NCBI GenBank assembly: GCA_963662175.1
Contig: OY759215.1
Location: forward strand, 25,161,079-25,225,078
Reading direction: 5' to 3'
Length of the DNA stretch: 64,000 nucleotides
DNA from: Aradus depressus
Taxonomy: Eukaryota; Arthropoda; Insecta; Hemiptera; Aradidae
Positions 43,515-55,200 of the stretch are shown piece by piece (position 1 is the stretch's first letter; each line of letters starts with the position of its first letter). The translations under genes were made by a program, and so were the position numbers. Under the pieces are notes generated by a model. The model was not told where the DNA came from and ran no database searches. It saw only the letters and a program-made list of their open reading frames with translations.

Positions 43515-44455
43515 AAAAAGAGTTGGTGAATCACCGACAATGTACTTCCCCAGCACATAGCAATTAAGTTGTTGCTCTCCCTCCAAAACCAGTCGACCGT
43601 TTGAGCTAAAAATCAATAGTTGACCTGCATAGGAGCTTCTGAAATTTTTTCAGGCCGATTTCGCTAAAAATTAATAGGTTTCGGTCCTTAAGAAGTTTTA
43701 AATTGACAAATGACATTTTGTGTCCATACATTCATTATAACGGAAGTTATTAGAGTTTTAGTGTTAAGCCTCCCCTCTAATCCCCTTTCTCTTTGACCCA
43801 TTTAGCTGAAAATCAATAGGTGTCAGTCCTTGTGAGGTTTTGAATTTAAATTTCAAATTTCATGTTGTAAAATTTATTTTATTATAATTGGCAGTTATTA
43901 TGATTTTTGTGTTAAGCTCCCCCTTCCCCCCTAATGCCCCCCCTTCCCCCCTAATGGCCCTTCCCGTTGTTCGATTTGGCTGAAGATTAGTAGGTATCGT
44001 CCTCGGTTCTATATTGACATTAGTTTTTAGTTATTATGGCCGGGTTTTAACTACGAGGTAATATCGCCTACTACCAGAGCGCTCTCTCGTCACTCGTGGA
44101 CATGAGCCCGACTGTGGGAGTCCTAAATTTTTATTCACCCAGGAGTACCTGACATTGTACATTCTCGGGACCATAGCTTAACGTCCCATCCGAAGGCGCC
44201 CTTACGTTTATTTTATCTCCCAGATAAAATAAACTAAAGACCTCGGTCGGGTTTTGAACCCACGATCTTGAGCTTAGAAGACAAGCACGCATACCACTTA
44301 GCTACCGGCGCCCTCCACCTCCACATATAAAATTTCTAGTCGATACATTCTTCTATCGTGAGTTATCGTGTTCACAGAAACACACTTTTTTTTTTTTACT
44401 TTTTGGTAACCGATTACAAAACTTCCTCCATTCTTCATATAGTTGGGAAACTAAA
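43515..44455 (+). repeat. Fam-A copy, long, interrupted by SINE-1
   Basis: GTTGGTGAATCACCGACAAT to ATTCTTCATATAGTTGGGAA. It has three internal units (43650-44020), the last with a duplicated CCCCCCTAATG stretch. SINE-1 is inserted at 44022-44325. Confidence 0.8.
44022..44325 (-). repeat. SINE-1 copy, near full length
   Basis: Reversed: GGCCGGGTTTTAACTACGAG to GGGTTTTGAACCCACGATCT (box B) and CCACTTAGCTACCGGCGCCC (box A end). Both promoter boxes are well preserved. Confidence 0.9.
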
Positions 44456-44489
44456 ATTCCTGTATGAGTTACCAGGGAAACTATAAGAG

Positions 44490-44965
44490 CAATGGATGAT
44501 TAGGTTGGGTTATTGGCCGAAGGGAAATGGGGTTCAGGGTTGGGTGCTCAATTTAAAAATTGTAATAAATGCCGATGTAATGAATTTATCGATATAAAAT
44601 TTAATTGAGGAGATTTAGGAGCCCCTAATAGTATGTAAGTCAAATATTGAATATTAGCGTAAAGTTGTCAGGATTTTCAGCCAAAGAAAATAGGATGTGT
44701 CCGATGTAACGAATAAAACGACACGTAATTCTATATGTTGATCCAAAACCCCGTAAGATCACCTTGATTATCAGGGAGATTGGGAGGGCGAGCTCGAAAA
44801 CCTTAATAACTGTAAATTCAATGAATTTAACGTCACGAAATTGTATAAAATGATTTAGATATCACTGATTAAGACACTTAATAATTTTCATCCAATTCGG
44901 TCGTTTGGTGTTCTAGACCTGGTTGACCAATCCACGCTGGGGAAGTACAACGCCAGTAATCAATC
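44490..44965 (-). repeat. Fam-A copy, reversed
   Basis: ATAAATGCCGATGTAATGAA, CCCGTAAGATCACCTTGATT and CACGCTGGGGAAGTACAACG. Its right half is nearly the same subtype as the copy at 45655-46490. Confidence 0.75.
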
Positions 44966-45284
44966 ATATATACCCGGTATATATCTATTCCATCACGATG
45001 ATGGATGTTTTAGACTAGACGCCCTATAATGGACTCCAAAAGTGAAATCAGATATTTTTGATAAGTAAACTAGTTTTGAAGGGTAGGGGGGAGGTGATAT
45101 TTAGAAAGTGGTTAGTGAGTGAGAGCCAGTGATACGGGACAACCGAGAGCTAGATGTAGGTTGGGTTACGTCATGACTGGACAAGGTTTGTCCGTGACCC
45201 ACCCATCCATCCACTACAACCTCCCCTCTTCGGCTAACTTATAGCATTCCTTCCTTCAACTCATCTCTTTTTCAATTATCTATG
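44966..45284. other. No gene seen
   Basis: AT-rich; ends near a second Fam-A start. Confidence 0.5.
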
Positions 45285-45395
45285 TATTACTTCCCTAGCT
45301 ATATGCAGTTATGTAATCGATCAGAAATGTGATGTCCAGTTTTCAAAGGAATTTCATGTTTTTCGACCTCTAGATTCCAAATATGAAACAAGCAG
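45285..45395 (-). repeat. Fam-A fragment, reversed hairpin end
   Basis: TTACTTCCCTAGCTATATGC, GTTATGTAATCGATCAGAAA and GATTCCAAATATGAAAC. Confidence 0.7.
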
Positions 45396-45797
45396 GTTCT
45401 CGGTTGTGTGTGTTTCGCCTCTTTGGACCCTAAATCACAGGAAATTACTAGGCCGTGTATTAGGACTCCACAAAGATGGCATTTGTAACTAAGTGCGTCC
45501 CTTAAGGTCCACAGGTCAAACTTCCCATGATATCAATATCATTAATAATAATATCACAAAAGTAGGCATTTTATTAAGTACAAAATTATTTATTCGTTTA
45601 ATTGAATTTAATCTACACATTTTTAATTGATATGTAAATGCACATAGGTCACATAGCCGTTGTTGATCCAAAACCTCGTAAGACCACCTTTATTATCAGG
45701 GAGATTGGGAGGGCGAGCTCGAAATCCTTAATAACTGCCAATTTAATGAATTTAATGTCACGAAATTTTATAAAATGATTCAGATATCACAGAGTAA

Positions 45798-46364
45798 ATG
45801 TACCCATACACGAAGCAATTGATCAGATGAATCTGACGATCGATAATCTATAATGTATGTCGTTATCGGGTTCGATTAGTTGGTCTTCAGATCTATTTTT
45901 GATCTGAAGAAATTTTCTTGCAATCATCGAACAGATTAATTGCTTGTACAATTGATTGTATGGTGTATGTGGTTATCGCGGCGATAATCAAGGAGGTTAT
46001 AATAAGTTTATCTATAATAATAACCTTTTAAACATAAAAGTGAAGTGGAAGAGATTAGGTATTTTAACTTTCCTGTTTTTATATTATAATGTTATAATGT
46101 TCCTTTGTGTACTTGGTCTAGAGATAATTTAGAACATTTTATAAAGCTGATGTGCGAAAATTGTTTTCTATTCACTAACCACCCTTTTGTCCAAACTATT
46201 CTGTTTTTTTTTGCGTTTAATTTTATTACATAACAAAACAGCCGCAGATAACAACAAAAGATCGTCCTGGTCCATTGCGTCGACTGAGATATATCGAACT
46301 GTGTGTGCGCACCTAATATCGTCAGATTGATTGGACGATAGATTTGCTTCGTGTATGGGTACCT
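45798..46364 (-). mobile_element. PIF/Harbinger DNA transposon, deletion derivative
   Basis: A 567 bp element with inverted ends GTACCCATACACGAAGCAA (a perfect 19 bp), flanked by TAA (45795-45797 and 46365-46367). The 3 bp TWA duplication is the PIF/Harbinger hallmark. A transposase N-terminus remnant on the minus strand supports this. The uninterrupted relative at 44862 shows the empty site region. Confidence 0.85.
46092..46275 (-). pseudogene. PIF/Harbinger transposase N-terminal remnant
   Basis: From the ATG at 46275 the frame reads MDQDDLLLLSAAVLLCNKIK and RKKK, the acidic then leucine/alanine-rich then basic start seen in animal PIF/Harbinger transposases. In a run of nine A it shifts, and the neighbouring frame continues RIVWTKGWLVNRKQFSHI, matching the tryptophan-containing segment that usually follows. 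After about 65 residues the match ends (SFIKCSKLSLDQ), where the internal deletion lies, and the frame stops at 46092. The DDE catalytic domain is absent. The element would need a complete relative to move. Confidence 0.75.
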
Positions 46365-46490
46365 TAACAATTAAGACACTTAATAATTTTCATCCAATCG
46401 GTTCGTTTGGTGTTCTAGATGTATAGCGAAAATCTGGTTGATCAATTCACGCTGGGGAAGTACAACGCCGGTGATTCACCATCTACTTTT

Positions 46491-46887
46491 TTTTAAAAAT
46501 CAATTAAGTCAAAAGTTGTTTAAAAAAAAAATATATAATAAACCTTTGAAAGAAAAATGTATGAGAGATAAAGAAGGAAGACAGGTCGGTGTTTAATTGA
46601 ATTGATGGTGTTGGAGTTGGTCGGGTTACAATGGCAGTTCCAGTCCGTTGAAGGTAGACGACCTGCTCCAGGCGCTTGTCTCTATACACTTCTGAATTTC
46701 GGGCTTTGTGCTCGCTCTCTGGTCAACAGCCTCTCTAGATAGCCACATAATACGCTCCCCACAATACTCTTTAAGGGATCATTCAAATTTACCTCTATAT
46801 ATTTACAATTCCGTTTATAACTATATAAATTTTTTTATTTCCTACGTTATACGGAGTATCGAAGTCATGTAAGAAATTATATGAGTT
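46491..46887. other. No gene seen
   Basis: AT-rich flanks with a mixed-composition core at 46590-46760; no domain recognised. Confidence 0.5.
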
Positions 46888-47088
46888 TTTACCAGCTCAC
46901 CGGCAATGTACTTCCCCAGCAATAATTAGTGAGTTGACTTACGTAGGAGCCTTAGAATACTCATACAAAATGTTGTGGTGATATGTTTATTTCATCGGCA
47001 GTTATTAGGGTATTATTAGATAACTTCTACTTCTCTGCCGTCCTTTGAATTTTGAATTACATCGGCAGTTATTTGGGTTTTAGAGTTG
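46888..47088 (+). repeat. Fam-A fragment, 5' end
   Basis: CTCACCGGCAATGTACTTCC and TTCATCGGCAGTTATTAGGG, then ACATCGGCAGTTATTTGGGT of a second unit; it is cut by the next SINE-1. Confidence 0.7.
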
Positions 47089-48100
47089 AATTAACTACGA
47101 GGTCATATCCAGGGACAGATTTACAATGGAAGCACTCAAGGCACTTGCCCTGGGCGGCATGAATTAGGGCAGCAAAATTTTAAATTTTTTAAATAATAAA
47201 ATTCCATTAATGAATAAAATATTATATTTATTATATTGTAATATGTGTAATGTATTTTTTATTATTATAATCTATACACACAGAACCCGACTCAATACAA
47301 ACTACTTACATACGTTTTTTTAGAAACATTTACACACATACTAATCCAGAAATACGTACTTTATCTTCACAACACTTACCACAAAACCCCCCACGAAGGT
47401 TAAAGAGATGGAACCGCGACTTACTGCCACCTTAAATCCTATTCGTTCTTAATATTTTTTTAACATTATTTTCCTTTACTTTTATCATCTCTCTTATCCA
47501 TCCACCAAAATTGTCTTTCAATTCCTTTTTATTTATTTATTTTTTTTTATTTGCTTATTTATTTTTTTCTGTTCTTGTCCTAATAATTAAGATAAATTTT
47601 CGTCCCGAGGACCTACCACTGGATGGCCTTCCTCTCACATGCCATTCACGCCAACATATCAATACCTACCATCATAGATGCTGGTTGTTGCACCCTAGCA
47701 ACAGTTGTATCTTTATAAATAAAAGACAAAAAAAAAAAATTATTATAATCTTATTTAAAAAAAATTATATCTCTAAACAAAAATATGTATTTCTCTTTCT
47801 TTAAGTGGGTGGCAAAATATTTTTTGCTTCTGGGCGCAACGAAGTGTAAGTCCTTCCCTGGTCATATCGCCTAATACCAGAGCACTTTTTCGTCTCTACT
47901 GCGGGAATCCTGAATTTCGCCCACCCAAGTTTACTTACCTAGAGTACACGGGGCTTTAACGAGTACCTCCGACATCGTTCAGGCTCGGGACCATCGCTTA
48001 ACGTCCCATTCGATGGCGTACTTACCTTTTTTTTACCTCCTAAATTAGACTTAAGCTCAGTAGACAAGCACGGTGCCTCTGAGCTACCGGCGCCTTCTTT
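47089..48100 (-). repeat. SINE-1 copy split by a hAT element
   Basis: Left piece TTAACTACGAGGTCATATC, right piece from 47861 to TCTGAGCTACCGGCGCCTTC. Box B is lost; the last body block is partly deleted. Confidence 0.8.
47110..47860. mobile_element. Second non-autonomous hAT element
   Basis: A 751 bp element with imperfect inverted ends, CAGGGACAGATTTACAATGG left and CAGGGAAGGACTTACACTTC right (read inward). It is flanked by a perfect 8 bp duplication GTCATATC (47102-47109 and 47861-47868). The subterminal words GCCCTGGGCGGC and GTGGGTGGCAAAATATT are unlike those of the 36.7 kb element, so this is a different hAT family. The 97-codon frame at 47511-47804 shows no transposase motif. Confidence 0.9.
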
Positions 48101-48285
48101 TATTTCTCCAGCTATACGGAGTACAGGGAAGTAATGTTATCGGTCAGAAATTGTATGTTGATCTTTTACCGGAATTTCATATTTCCGATCCCTACTTCCG
48201 AAAATTTGAACTTAATAACTATTGATTTTCAGTCAAATCGGTGAAATGGGAAGGGGGTTTAGGGGCTTAACTCAAAAAACTGTTC
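48100..48285 (-). repeat. Fam-A fragment, reversed
   Basis: CTCCAGCTATACGGAGTACA, GTTATCGGTCAGAAATTGTA and TATTGATTTTCAGTCAAATC. Confidence 0.7.
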
Positions 48286-49132
48286 TACTTTGTTATAAAT
48301 GAAGTGACGTCTACGACGAGCGGCTGTTCACATAGCTTCTATATGCAAGCCACTACTTACCCCATATTCTCAACTCAGAGGTTGTCAGATACAATACTTC
48401 AAATCTGTTATATTTATATAGCTCTATATCTTCCCCTTGTTTACCGCCACAGTTTAAAATAATGTTCTCTTATTTAATTAAAAGAGAGAAAATAAATGAA
48501 AGAGCTGATACGTTATCTAAAGCTCATTCAAACGTTTTGTTTCAAAATTATGTTTTTTATACATTGTCTCTCGCGATCAAATATATTTCATCGCTATTAC
48601 AAAAATCTGAACATTTTGTACACATTATGTAGATAGTGGACTGTACATACAAAACCAACTGAAAAATAATTTTAAAAATAATAATCGGATAGAGTGAATT
48701 GGCAAGTACACGTACGTGGAGATCTTAACGGGCTAACTTTTAGGATTAAACTTAAAGTTAAAAAAATAAATAATAGGTATATAAAAATAATTAATGTTAC
48801 TGTTGAACTTTATGCTGACGATGACGTAAACCGAAAATGGTATGTATATATTTTTTATGGAATTATATAATATAAATGCTAAACATGTTCCATGGTTTTA
48901 TTTTTCCACAACATGGGCACATAATCGCAAAAATGTATTGGGACGGTGAAGTAAGACACGCGTTAAGCATGTGTTTGACAGATAATGTTTTTTTGACGAG
49001 GGTCTCATGTCTTTCAGTCCTGTTGAACTAACAGGAAATACCTAAAGTTCAGGAAATACCACGCCTCCAGTGTAAGTAACCCCACCCCTGCCCACTACCA
49101 CCACCCTCCACACCTCTCACCATTTTCTTTAT
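48286..49132. other. No gene seen
   Basis: AT-rich, unique-looking, with no open frame above 60 codons. Confidence 0.6.
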
Positions 49133-49455
49133 TACTTCCCCAGTTATGTAATCGGTCAAAAATTCGATGAGGTTTTCAATTTTCCGCAATTTTGCGGAAT
49201 TTTATGTTTCCGTCGGTTCCAAATATGAAAATTTTATATGTGAATCGAGAGCCCTCTATCGACGACACCTATTAATTTTCAGCCAAATTGAACAAAGGGA
49301 AAGGGGTATTAGGGGGGAGGCTTAACTCAAAAACTTCGATAACTTCCGATGTAATGAATATAGCGACACAAAATTTAGTATGAGGATTCAGAAGTTCATA
49401 CGTGTCAACTATTGATTTTTAGCTATGTCAATTGGTTTTGGAGAGAGATCGAAAA
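49133..49455 (-). repeat. Fam-A copy, reversed
   Basis: TTACTTCCCCAGTTATGTAA (the hairpin is deleted) through AACTTCCGATGTAATGAATA to ATTGGTTTTGGAGAGAGATC. Confidence 0.75.
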
Positions 49456-50303
49456 AAATACATCATTCCATTATTCACACCATTCTAGCCAGGCTACAAA
49501 CAGAACATGCCGCCTTGTTGAAGCGAACAGTGTTCAGATTAGAGTGGAGGTGATGTGGAGGTCTAGCGGTGCTGCCGAAGTGAGCCGAGAAAGACCGATC
49601 TCATCCGAACCCAAGTTCCTCGACCTACTTTCCTTGACGTCTTCACAATGGAACTTACACTCTTTACCAGAGATCATCCACCATTACAAACACAACTCAC
49701 ATTTTATTTCTTCAGTTCAGATTTAAACAATTTTCCTCCCTTATTGCCCAATAAACATACATACGCTGTACAAGCCGGTGGCGTAACAAGGTCGTGCTCG
49801 AATGTGCGGTACATACACGCCACATACAAGGGTCATATCTTACCGGACCAAATAAGGTTAATAATGAGCATTTGAAAATAGATATAAGAGTTCATATGTC
49901 ATAGTAAGATGTGGGACGTGTAAGAGTTGTTTTATTTTTGACCAGAAGCGGCTTTCAACACAACAGCGTCATGATCAGTGACTATAATTTACCAATATTT
50001 TCCTACATTATACAGACCAAAGTGAACCCCTCTTTCAACCGTAGAGATGTCATGGTTGATAGCTTAAATAGATGGAATATTATAATCAGGAATGGATTTT
50101 TGAAGACTTTAGGAATTTAGACTCTCACCCCTAGCATTAAAAAAAACGTATTAAAAATGACATTAAAAAAGGTATAACGTTCTAATGGTCATCATTTAGC
50201 CATTATAATTTTATATCCTTTTTACGGAATAAACTATGGATTTTTTTGTTAACTGTGCAACCTCGAAAACCGGCTAGCATGATTTAATTTGTGAGACATT
50301 TCA
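49456..50303. other. No gene recognised
   Basis: Frames at 49412-49726, 49648-49875 and 49911-50120 show no domain. AACCTCGAAAACCGGCTAG at 50261-50279 is a partial match to the foldback hammerhead-like motif. Confidence 0.45.
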
Positions 50304-51000
50304 CTTTCCCAGCTATACGAAGTATAGGGGATGTTATGAAATTGGTCAGACATTCGATGCACAGTTTTCAACGGAATTTCATGTTTTCCGACATGTCATG
50401 AACATGATAACTCCCGATAAAATGAATGTATCGACTCGGAATATTTTATATGTGTTTTCAGAATCCTCTAAGGACAACAACTATTGATTTTCAGCGAAAT
50501 CGGCCAAAGGGGGGGGGGGATTAGGGTGGAGGCTAAACAAACTCTAATAACTGCCGTTGTAATGAATGTATTGACACAAAATGTCAAATAATATGTAAAT
50601 TGAAAGCGCTAGAAGGCCGACAAGACTTCATTTTCAGCAGAATCAGCCGAAAGGGAGGTAGTATCAAAGGGGGCTCAATTCACAAATCCCAATAACCGTT
50701 GATGTAATGAATGGATCGACCTGCAATTTTATATTTAAATTCAAAACCCCATGTGAATGGTAGCTATTAATTTTTCGCGAAATTGGCCGAAGGGAAGGGG
50801 GGCCAGTGGAAAGGAACTCGACTGAAATGCACTAATAACTGACATGTAATGAATGTATTGACATAAAAATTTAGTATTCAGAAGTCACATTGTAAGTCAA
50901 ACATTGTGTTTTATCACAAACGATGGGTTTGCTTTAGAGGCAAAGCGAAAAGATAATAGATTAATTCGTTCTACGGAAGTACATAGCCGATGGTTCACCA
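50304..51000 (-). repeat. Fam-A copy, reversed, with four internal units
   Basis: About 700 bp: TTTCCCAGCTATACGAAGTA at the left end, unit starts AATAACTGCCGTTGTAATGA, AATAACCGTTGATGTAATGA and AATAACTGACATGTAATGAA, then TCGTTCTACGGAAGTACATA. It shows how copies differ in internal unit number. Confidence 0.85.
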
Positions 51001-51007
51001 GCGGGAT

Positions 51008-51150
51008 TTTTTAGTTGAGGCCGCTCTGATCCCCCTCCCTTTCGACTGATTCCGCTGAAAATAAATAGCTCTTGTCCTTATATGGTTTTGAATTTACGTA
51101 TGAAATTTCATGTCAACACATTCATTACAACGGTAGTTATTGGAGTTTTT
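51008..51150 (+). repeat. Fam-A fragment, one internal unit
   Basis: CCCCCTCCCTTTCGACTGAT and CATTCATTACAACGGTAGTT, placed right after the reversed copy. Confidence 0.65.
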
Positions 51151-51849
51151 TCAACAGAGCGTCTGTTGTTCTCATGATTTGATCTTGGTACCGCAAAATC
51201 ATTGACAATTTCACAGCGAATGAAAATAATTCGCACATACACGTTACATGGACCGGATGTTGTCCATTACCTCTTCTGTTCCAGGACCTTGCGATTCCCC
51301 GTCAGCTGGTCTGTTAAGCCCTTTAACAAATAGCAGCAACCTGTTCTTAGCTGTTGGCATCATTATGTCGAGTTAATGGGGTCACAAAATAATTGGAACG
51401 TATCCTCTTTCTAAACTTTATGAAAATATCAATTTTCATGGCTAATGAGGACTCGTTGGATGAGAGTGAGTAACAGTCTTATCTGCAATCCCGAAGAACC
51501 TTACGTCCGCCATTTTATATTTCTGCCAACTACCCGTGAATGATTAATACAGGAAATACGTAACAGAATACGTCTTAAAAATTTTATACATGAAGATAGC
51601 TTTTAAATTAGATACATAGATATTTACTATTAGCGCTGGATACACATGAGATTAGTAATAACAATACTAATAAAAAATAAATTGAAATGAATAAATAAAT
51701 ACTAGAACATAAATAAATAGAAAAATAATAATACTGTAGGGGACTTAGCTCAATTTAATCTAGCTTAAGTAACCAGAAGAATTTCACTTATTTTTTAGTC
51801 TAATTTTCGTTTATTATTACTTTAGTTTATTTTCAACTACAATAACTAT
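51151..51849. other. No gene; Fam-C copy at 51560-51740
   Basis: Fam-C words TTATACATGAAGATAGCTTT and ATTAGTAATAACAATACTAA. The rest is unremarkable. Confidence 0.5.
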
Positions 51850-52056
51850 TGCGCCGGTTGGCCAGAGGTAGCGTGATAGTCTACTGATCTCAAGAGCGCG
51901 GGTTCGAAACATATTTTCTGTTCCCTTAAGCTCAGCCTGTGCGATGTCAGCTAGTCGTTAAAGTTACTTACTACCTCAGATATCTAAACCTGGGTAGGCC
52001 AAATTTAGGACTCCTCCTGTAGAGTCAGTGCTCATGTCCACCAGGGTGACGAAAGA
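51850..52056 (+). repeat. SINE-1 copy
   Basis: GCGCCGGTTGGCCAGAGGTA (box A), GAGCGCGGGTTCGAAAC (box B), GCGATGTCAGCTAGTCGTTA, ATTTAGGACTCCTCCTGTAG. It ends abruptly at GTGACGAAAGATGG, beside a Fam-H-like word (52060-52097, minus strand CCTGATGAAGAGACAT). Confidence 0.8.
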
Positions 52057-52275
52057 TGGTACTTCTTGACGTTCTTATGTCTCTTCATCAGGTCACAATG
52101 TGCGAAAATATAGAAAAGAGAGAGAAGAAACAAACGATAATTAAGTTATTTAAGTATTTCTCTGCAGCTTATTCTTAGATTAATATTGTTTATTATTCTT
52201 AGTGCTGTTTGTATTAAACCATAATTGATTATAGAATGGAAATTGGCGTAATATATAGTAGTTAATGTTTCCTTT

Positions 52276-55200
52276 GTCACGATCTTATTAAGATTAAGAA
52301 GTAAGAACGGAAGTGAGCCTCTCACCGATAACAGCCGTATGTTCAGCCCAAGTTTAGCAATAATAAGGTGACCTATGAATTTTATATTATCTTTATACTG
52401 TCACGATCTTATTAAGACTATGAAGTAAGAACGGAAGTGAGCCTCTCACCGATAACAGCCGTATGTTCAACCCAAGTATAGCAATAATAAGGCGACCTAT
52501 GAATTTTATATTATCTTTATACTGTCACGATCTTATTAAGACTATGAAGTAAGAACGGAAGTGAGCCTTTCACCGATAACAGCCGTATGTTCAACCCAAG
52601 TATAGCAATAATAAGGCGACCTATGAATTTTATGTTATCTTTATATTGACACGATCTTATTAAGACTATGAAGTAAGAACGGAAGTGAGCCTCTCACCGA
52701 TAACAGCCGTATGTTCAACCCAAGTATAGCAATAATAAGGCGACCTATGAATTTTATATTATCTTTATACTGTCACGATCTTATTAAGACTATGAAGTAA
52801 GAACGGAAGTGAGCCTCTCACCGATAACAGCCGTATGTTCAACCCAAGTATAGCAATAATAAGGCGACCTATGAATTTTATGTTATCTTTATACTGTCAC
52901 GATCTTATTAAGACTATGAAGTAAGAACGGAAGTGAGCCTCTCACCGATAACAGCCGTATGTTCAACCCAAGTATAGCAATAATAAGGCGACCTATGAAT
53001 TTTATGTTATCTTTATATTGACACGATCTTATTAAGACTATGAAGTAAGAACGGAAGTGAGCCTCTCACCGATAACAGCCGTATGTTCAGCCCAAGTTTA
53101 GCAATAATAAGGCGACCTATGAATTTTATATTATCTTTATACTGTCACGATCTTATTAAGATTAAGAAGTAAGAACGGAAGTGAGCCTCTCACCGATAAC
53201 AGCCGTATGTTCAGCCCAAGTTTAGCAATAATAAGGCGACCTATGAATTTTATATTATCTTTATACTGTCACGATCTTATTAAGATTAAGAAGTAAGAAC
53301 GGAAGTGAGCCTCTCACCGATAACAGCCGTATGTTCAGCCCAAGTTTAGCAATAATAAGGTGACCTATGAATTTTATATTATCTTTATACTGTCACGATC
53401 TTATTAAGACTATGAAGTAAGAACGGAAGTGAGCCTCTCACCGATAACAGCCGTATGTTCAACCCAAGTATAGCAATAATAAGGCGACCTATGAATTTTA
53501 TATTATCTTTATACTGTCACGATCTTATTAAGATTAAGAAGTAAGAACGGAAGTGAGCCTCTCACCGATAACAGCCGTATGTTCAGCCCAAGTTTAGCAA
53601 TAATAAGGCGACCTATGAATTTTATATTATCTTTATACTGTCACGATCTTATTAAGATTAAGAAGTAAGAACGGAAGTGAGCCTCTCACCGATAACAGCC
53701 GTATGTTCAGCCCAAGTTTAGCAATAATAAGGTGACCTATGAATTTTATATTATCTTTATACTGTCACGATCTTATTAAGACTATGAAGTAAGAACGGAA
53801 GTGAGCCTCTCACCGATAACAGCCGTATGTTCAACCCAAGTATAGCAATAATAAGGCGACCTATGAATTTTATGTTATCTTTATATTGACACGATCTTAT
53901 TAAGACTATGAAGTAAGAACGGAAGTGAGCCTCTCACCGATAACAGCCGTATGTTCAGCCCAAGTTTAGCAATAATAAGGCGACCTATGAATTTTATATT
54001 ATCTTTATACTGTCACGATCTTATTAAGATTAAGAAGTAAGAACGGAAGTGAGCCTCTCACCGATAACAGCCGTATGTTCAGCCCAAGTTTAGCAATAAT
54101 AAGGCGACCTATGAATTTTATATTATCTTTATACTGTCACGATCTTATTAAGATTAAGAAGTAAGAACGGAAGTGAGCCTCTCACCGATAACAGCCGTAT
54201 GTTCAGCCCAAGTTTAGCAATAATAAGGTGACCTATGAATTTTATATTATCTTTATACTGTCACGATCTTATTAAGACTATGAAGTAAGAACGGAAGTGA
54301 GCCTCTCACCGATAACAGCCGTATGTTCAACCCAAGTATAGCAATAATAAGGCGACCTATGAATTTTATATTATCTTTATACTGTCACGATCTTATTAAG
54401 ATTAAGAAGTAAGAACGGAAGTGAGCCTCTCACCGATAACAGCCGTATGTTCAGCCCAAGTTTAGCAATAATAAGGCGACCTATGAATTTTATATTATCT
54501 TTATACTGTCACGATCTTATTAAGATTAAGAAGTAAGAACGGAAGTGAGCCTCTCACCGATAACAGCCGTATGTTCAGCCCAAGTTTAGCAATAATAAGG
54601 CGACCTATGAATTTTATATTATCTTTATACTGTCACGATCTTATTAAGATTAAGAAGTAAGAACGGAAGTGAGCCTCTCACCGATAACAGCCGTATGTTC
54701 AGCCCAAGTTTAGCAATAATAAGGTGACCTATGAATTTTATATTATCTTTATACTGTCACGATCTTATTAAGACTATGAAGTAAGAACGGAAGTGAGCCT
54801 CTCACCGATAACAGCCGTATGTTCAACCCAAGTATAGCAATAATAAGGCGACCTATGAATTTTATGTTATCTTTATATTGACACGATCTTATTAAGACTA
54901 TGAAGTAAGAACGGAAGTGAGCCTCTCACCGATAACAGCCGTATGTTCAGCCCAAGTTTAGCAAAAATAAGGCGACCTATGAATTTTATATTATCTTTAT
55001 ACTGTCACGATCTTATTAAGACTATGAAGTAAGAACGGAAGTGAGCCTCTCACCGATAACAGCCGTATGTTCAACCCAAGTATAGCAATAATAAGGCGAC
55101 CTATGAATTTTATGTTATCTTTATATTGACACGATCTTATTAAGACTATGAAGTAAGAACGGAAGTGAGCCTCTCACCGATAACAGCCGTATGTTCAGCC

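Larger units (their letters stand above)
45655..46490 (-). repeat. Fam-A copy, reversed, split by a Harbinger element
   Basis: CCTCGTAAGACCACCTTTAT at the left and CACTTAATAATTTTCATCCA, GGGGAAGTACAACGCCGGTG at the right; uninterrupted counterpart at 44740-44965. Confidence 0.8.

Noticed and set aside
45795..46367. piggyBac-type TTAA insertion
   Set aside because: TTAA is present on the right only; the left flank reads TAAA. TAA fits both sides, and the transposase remnant is of PIF/Harbinger type.
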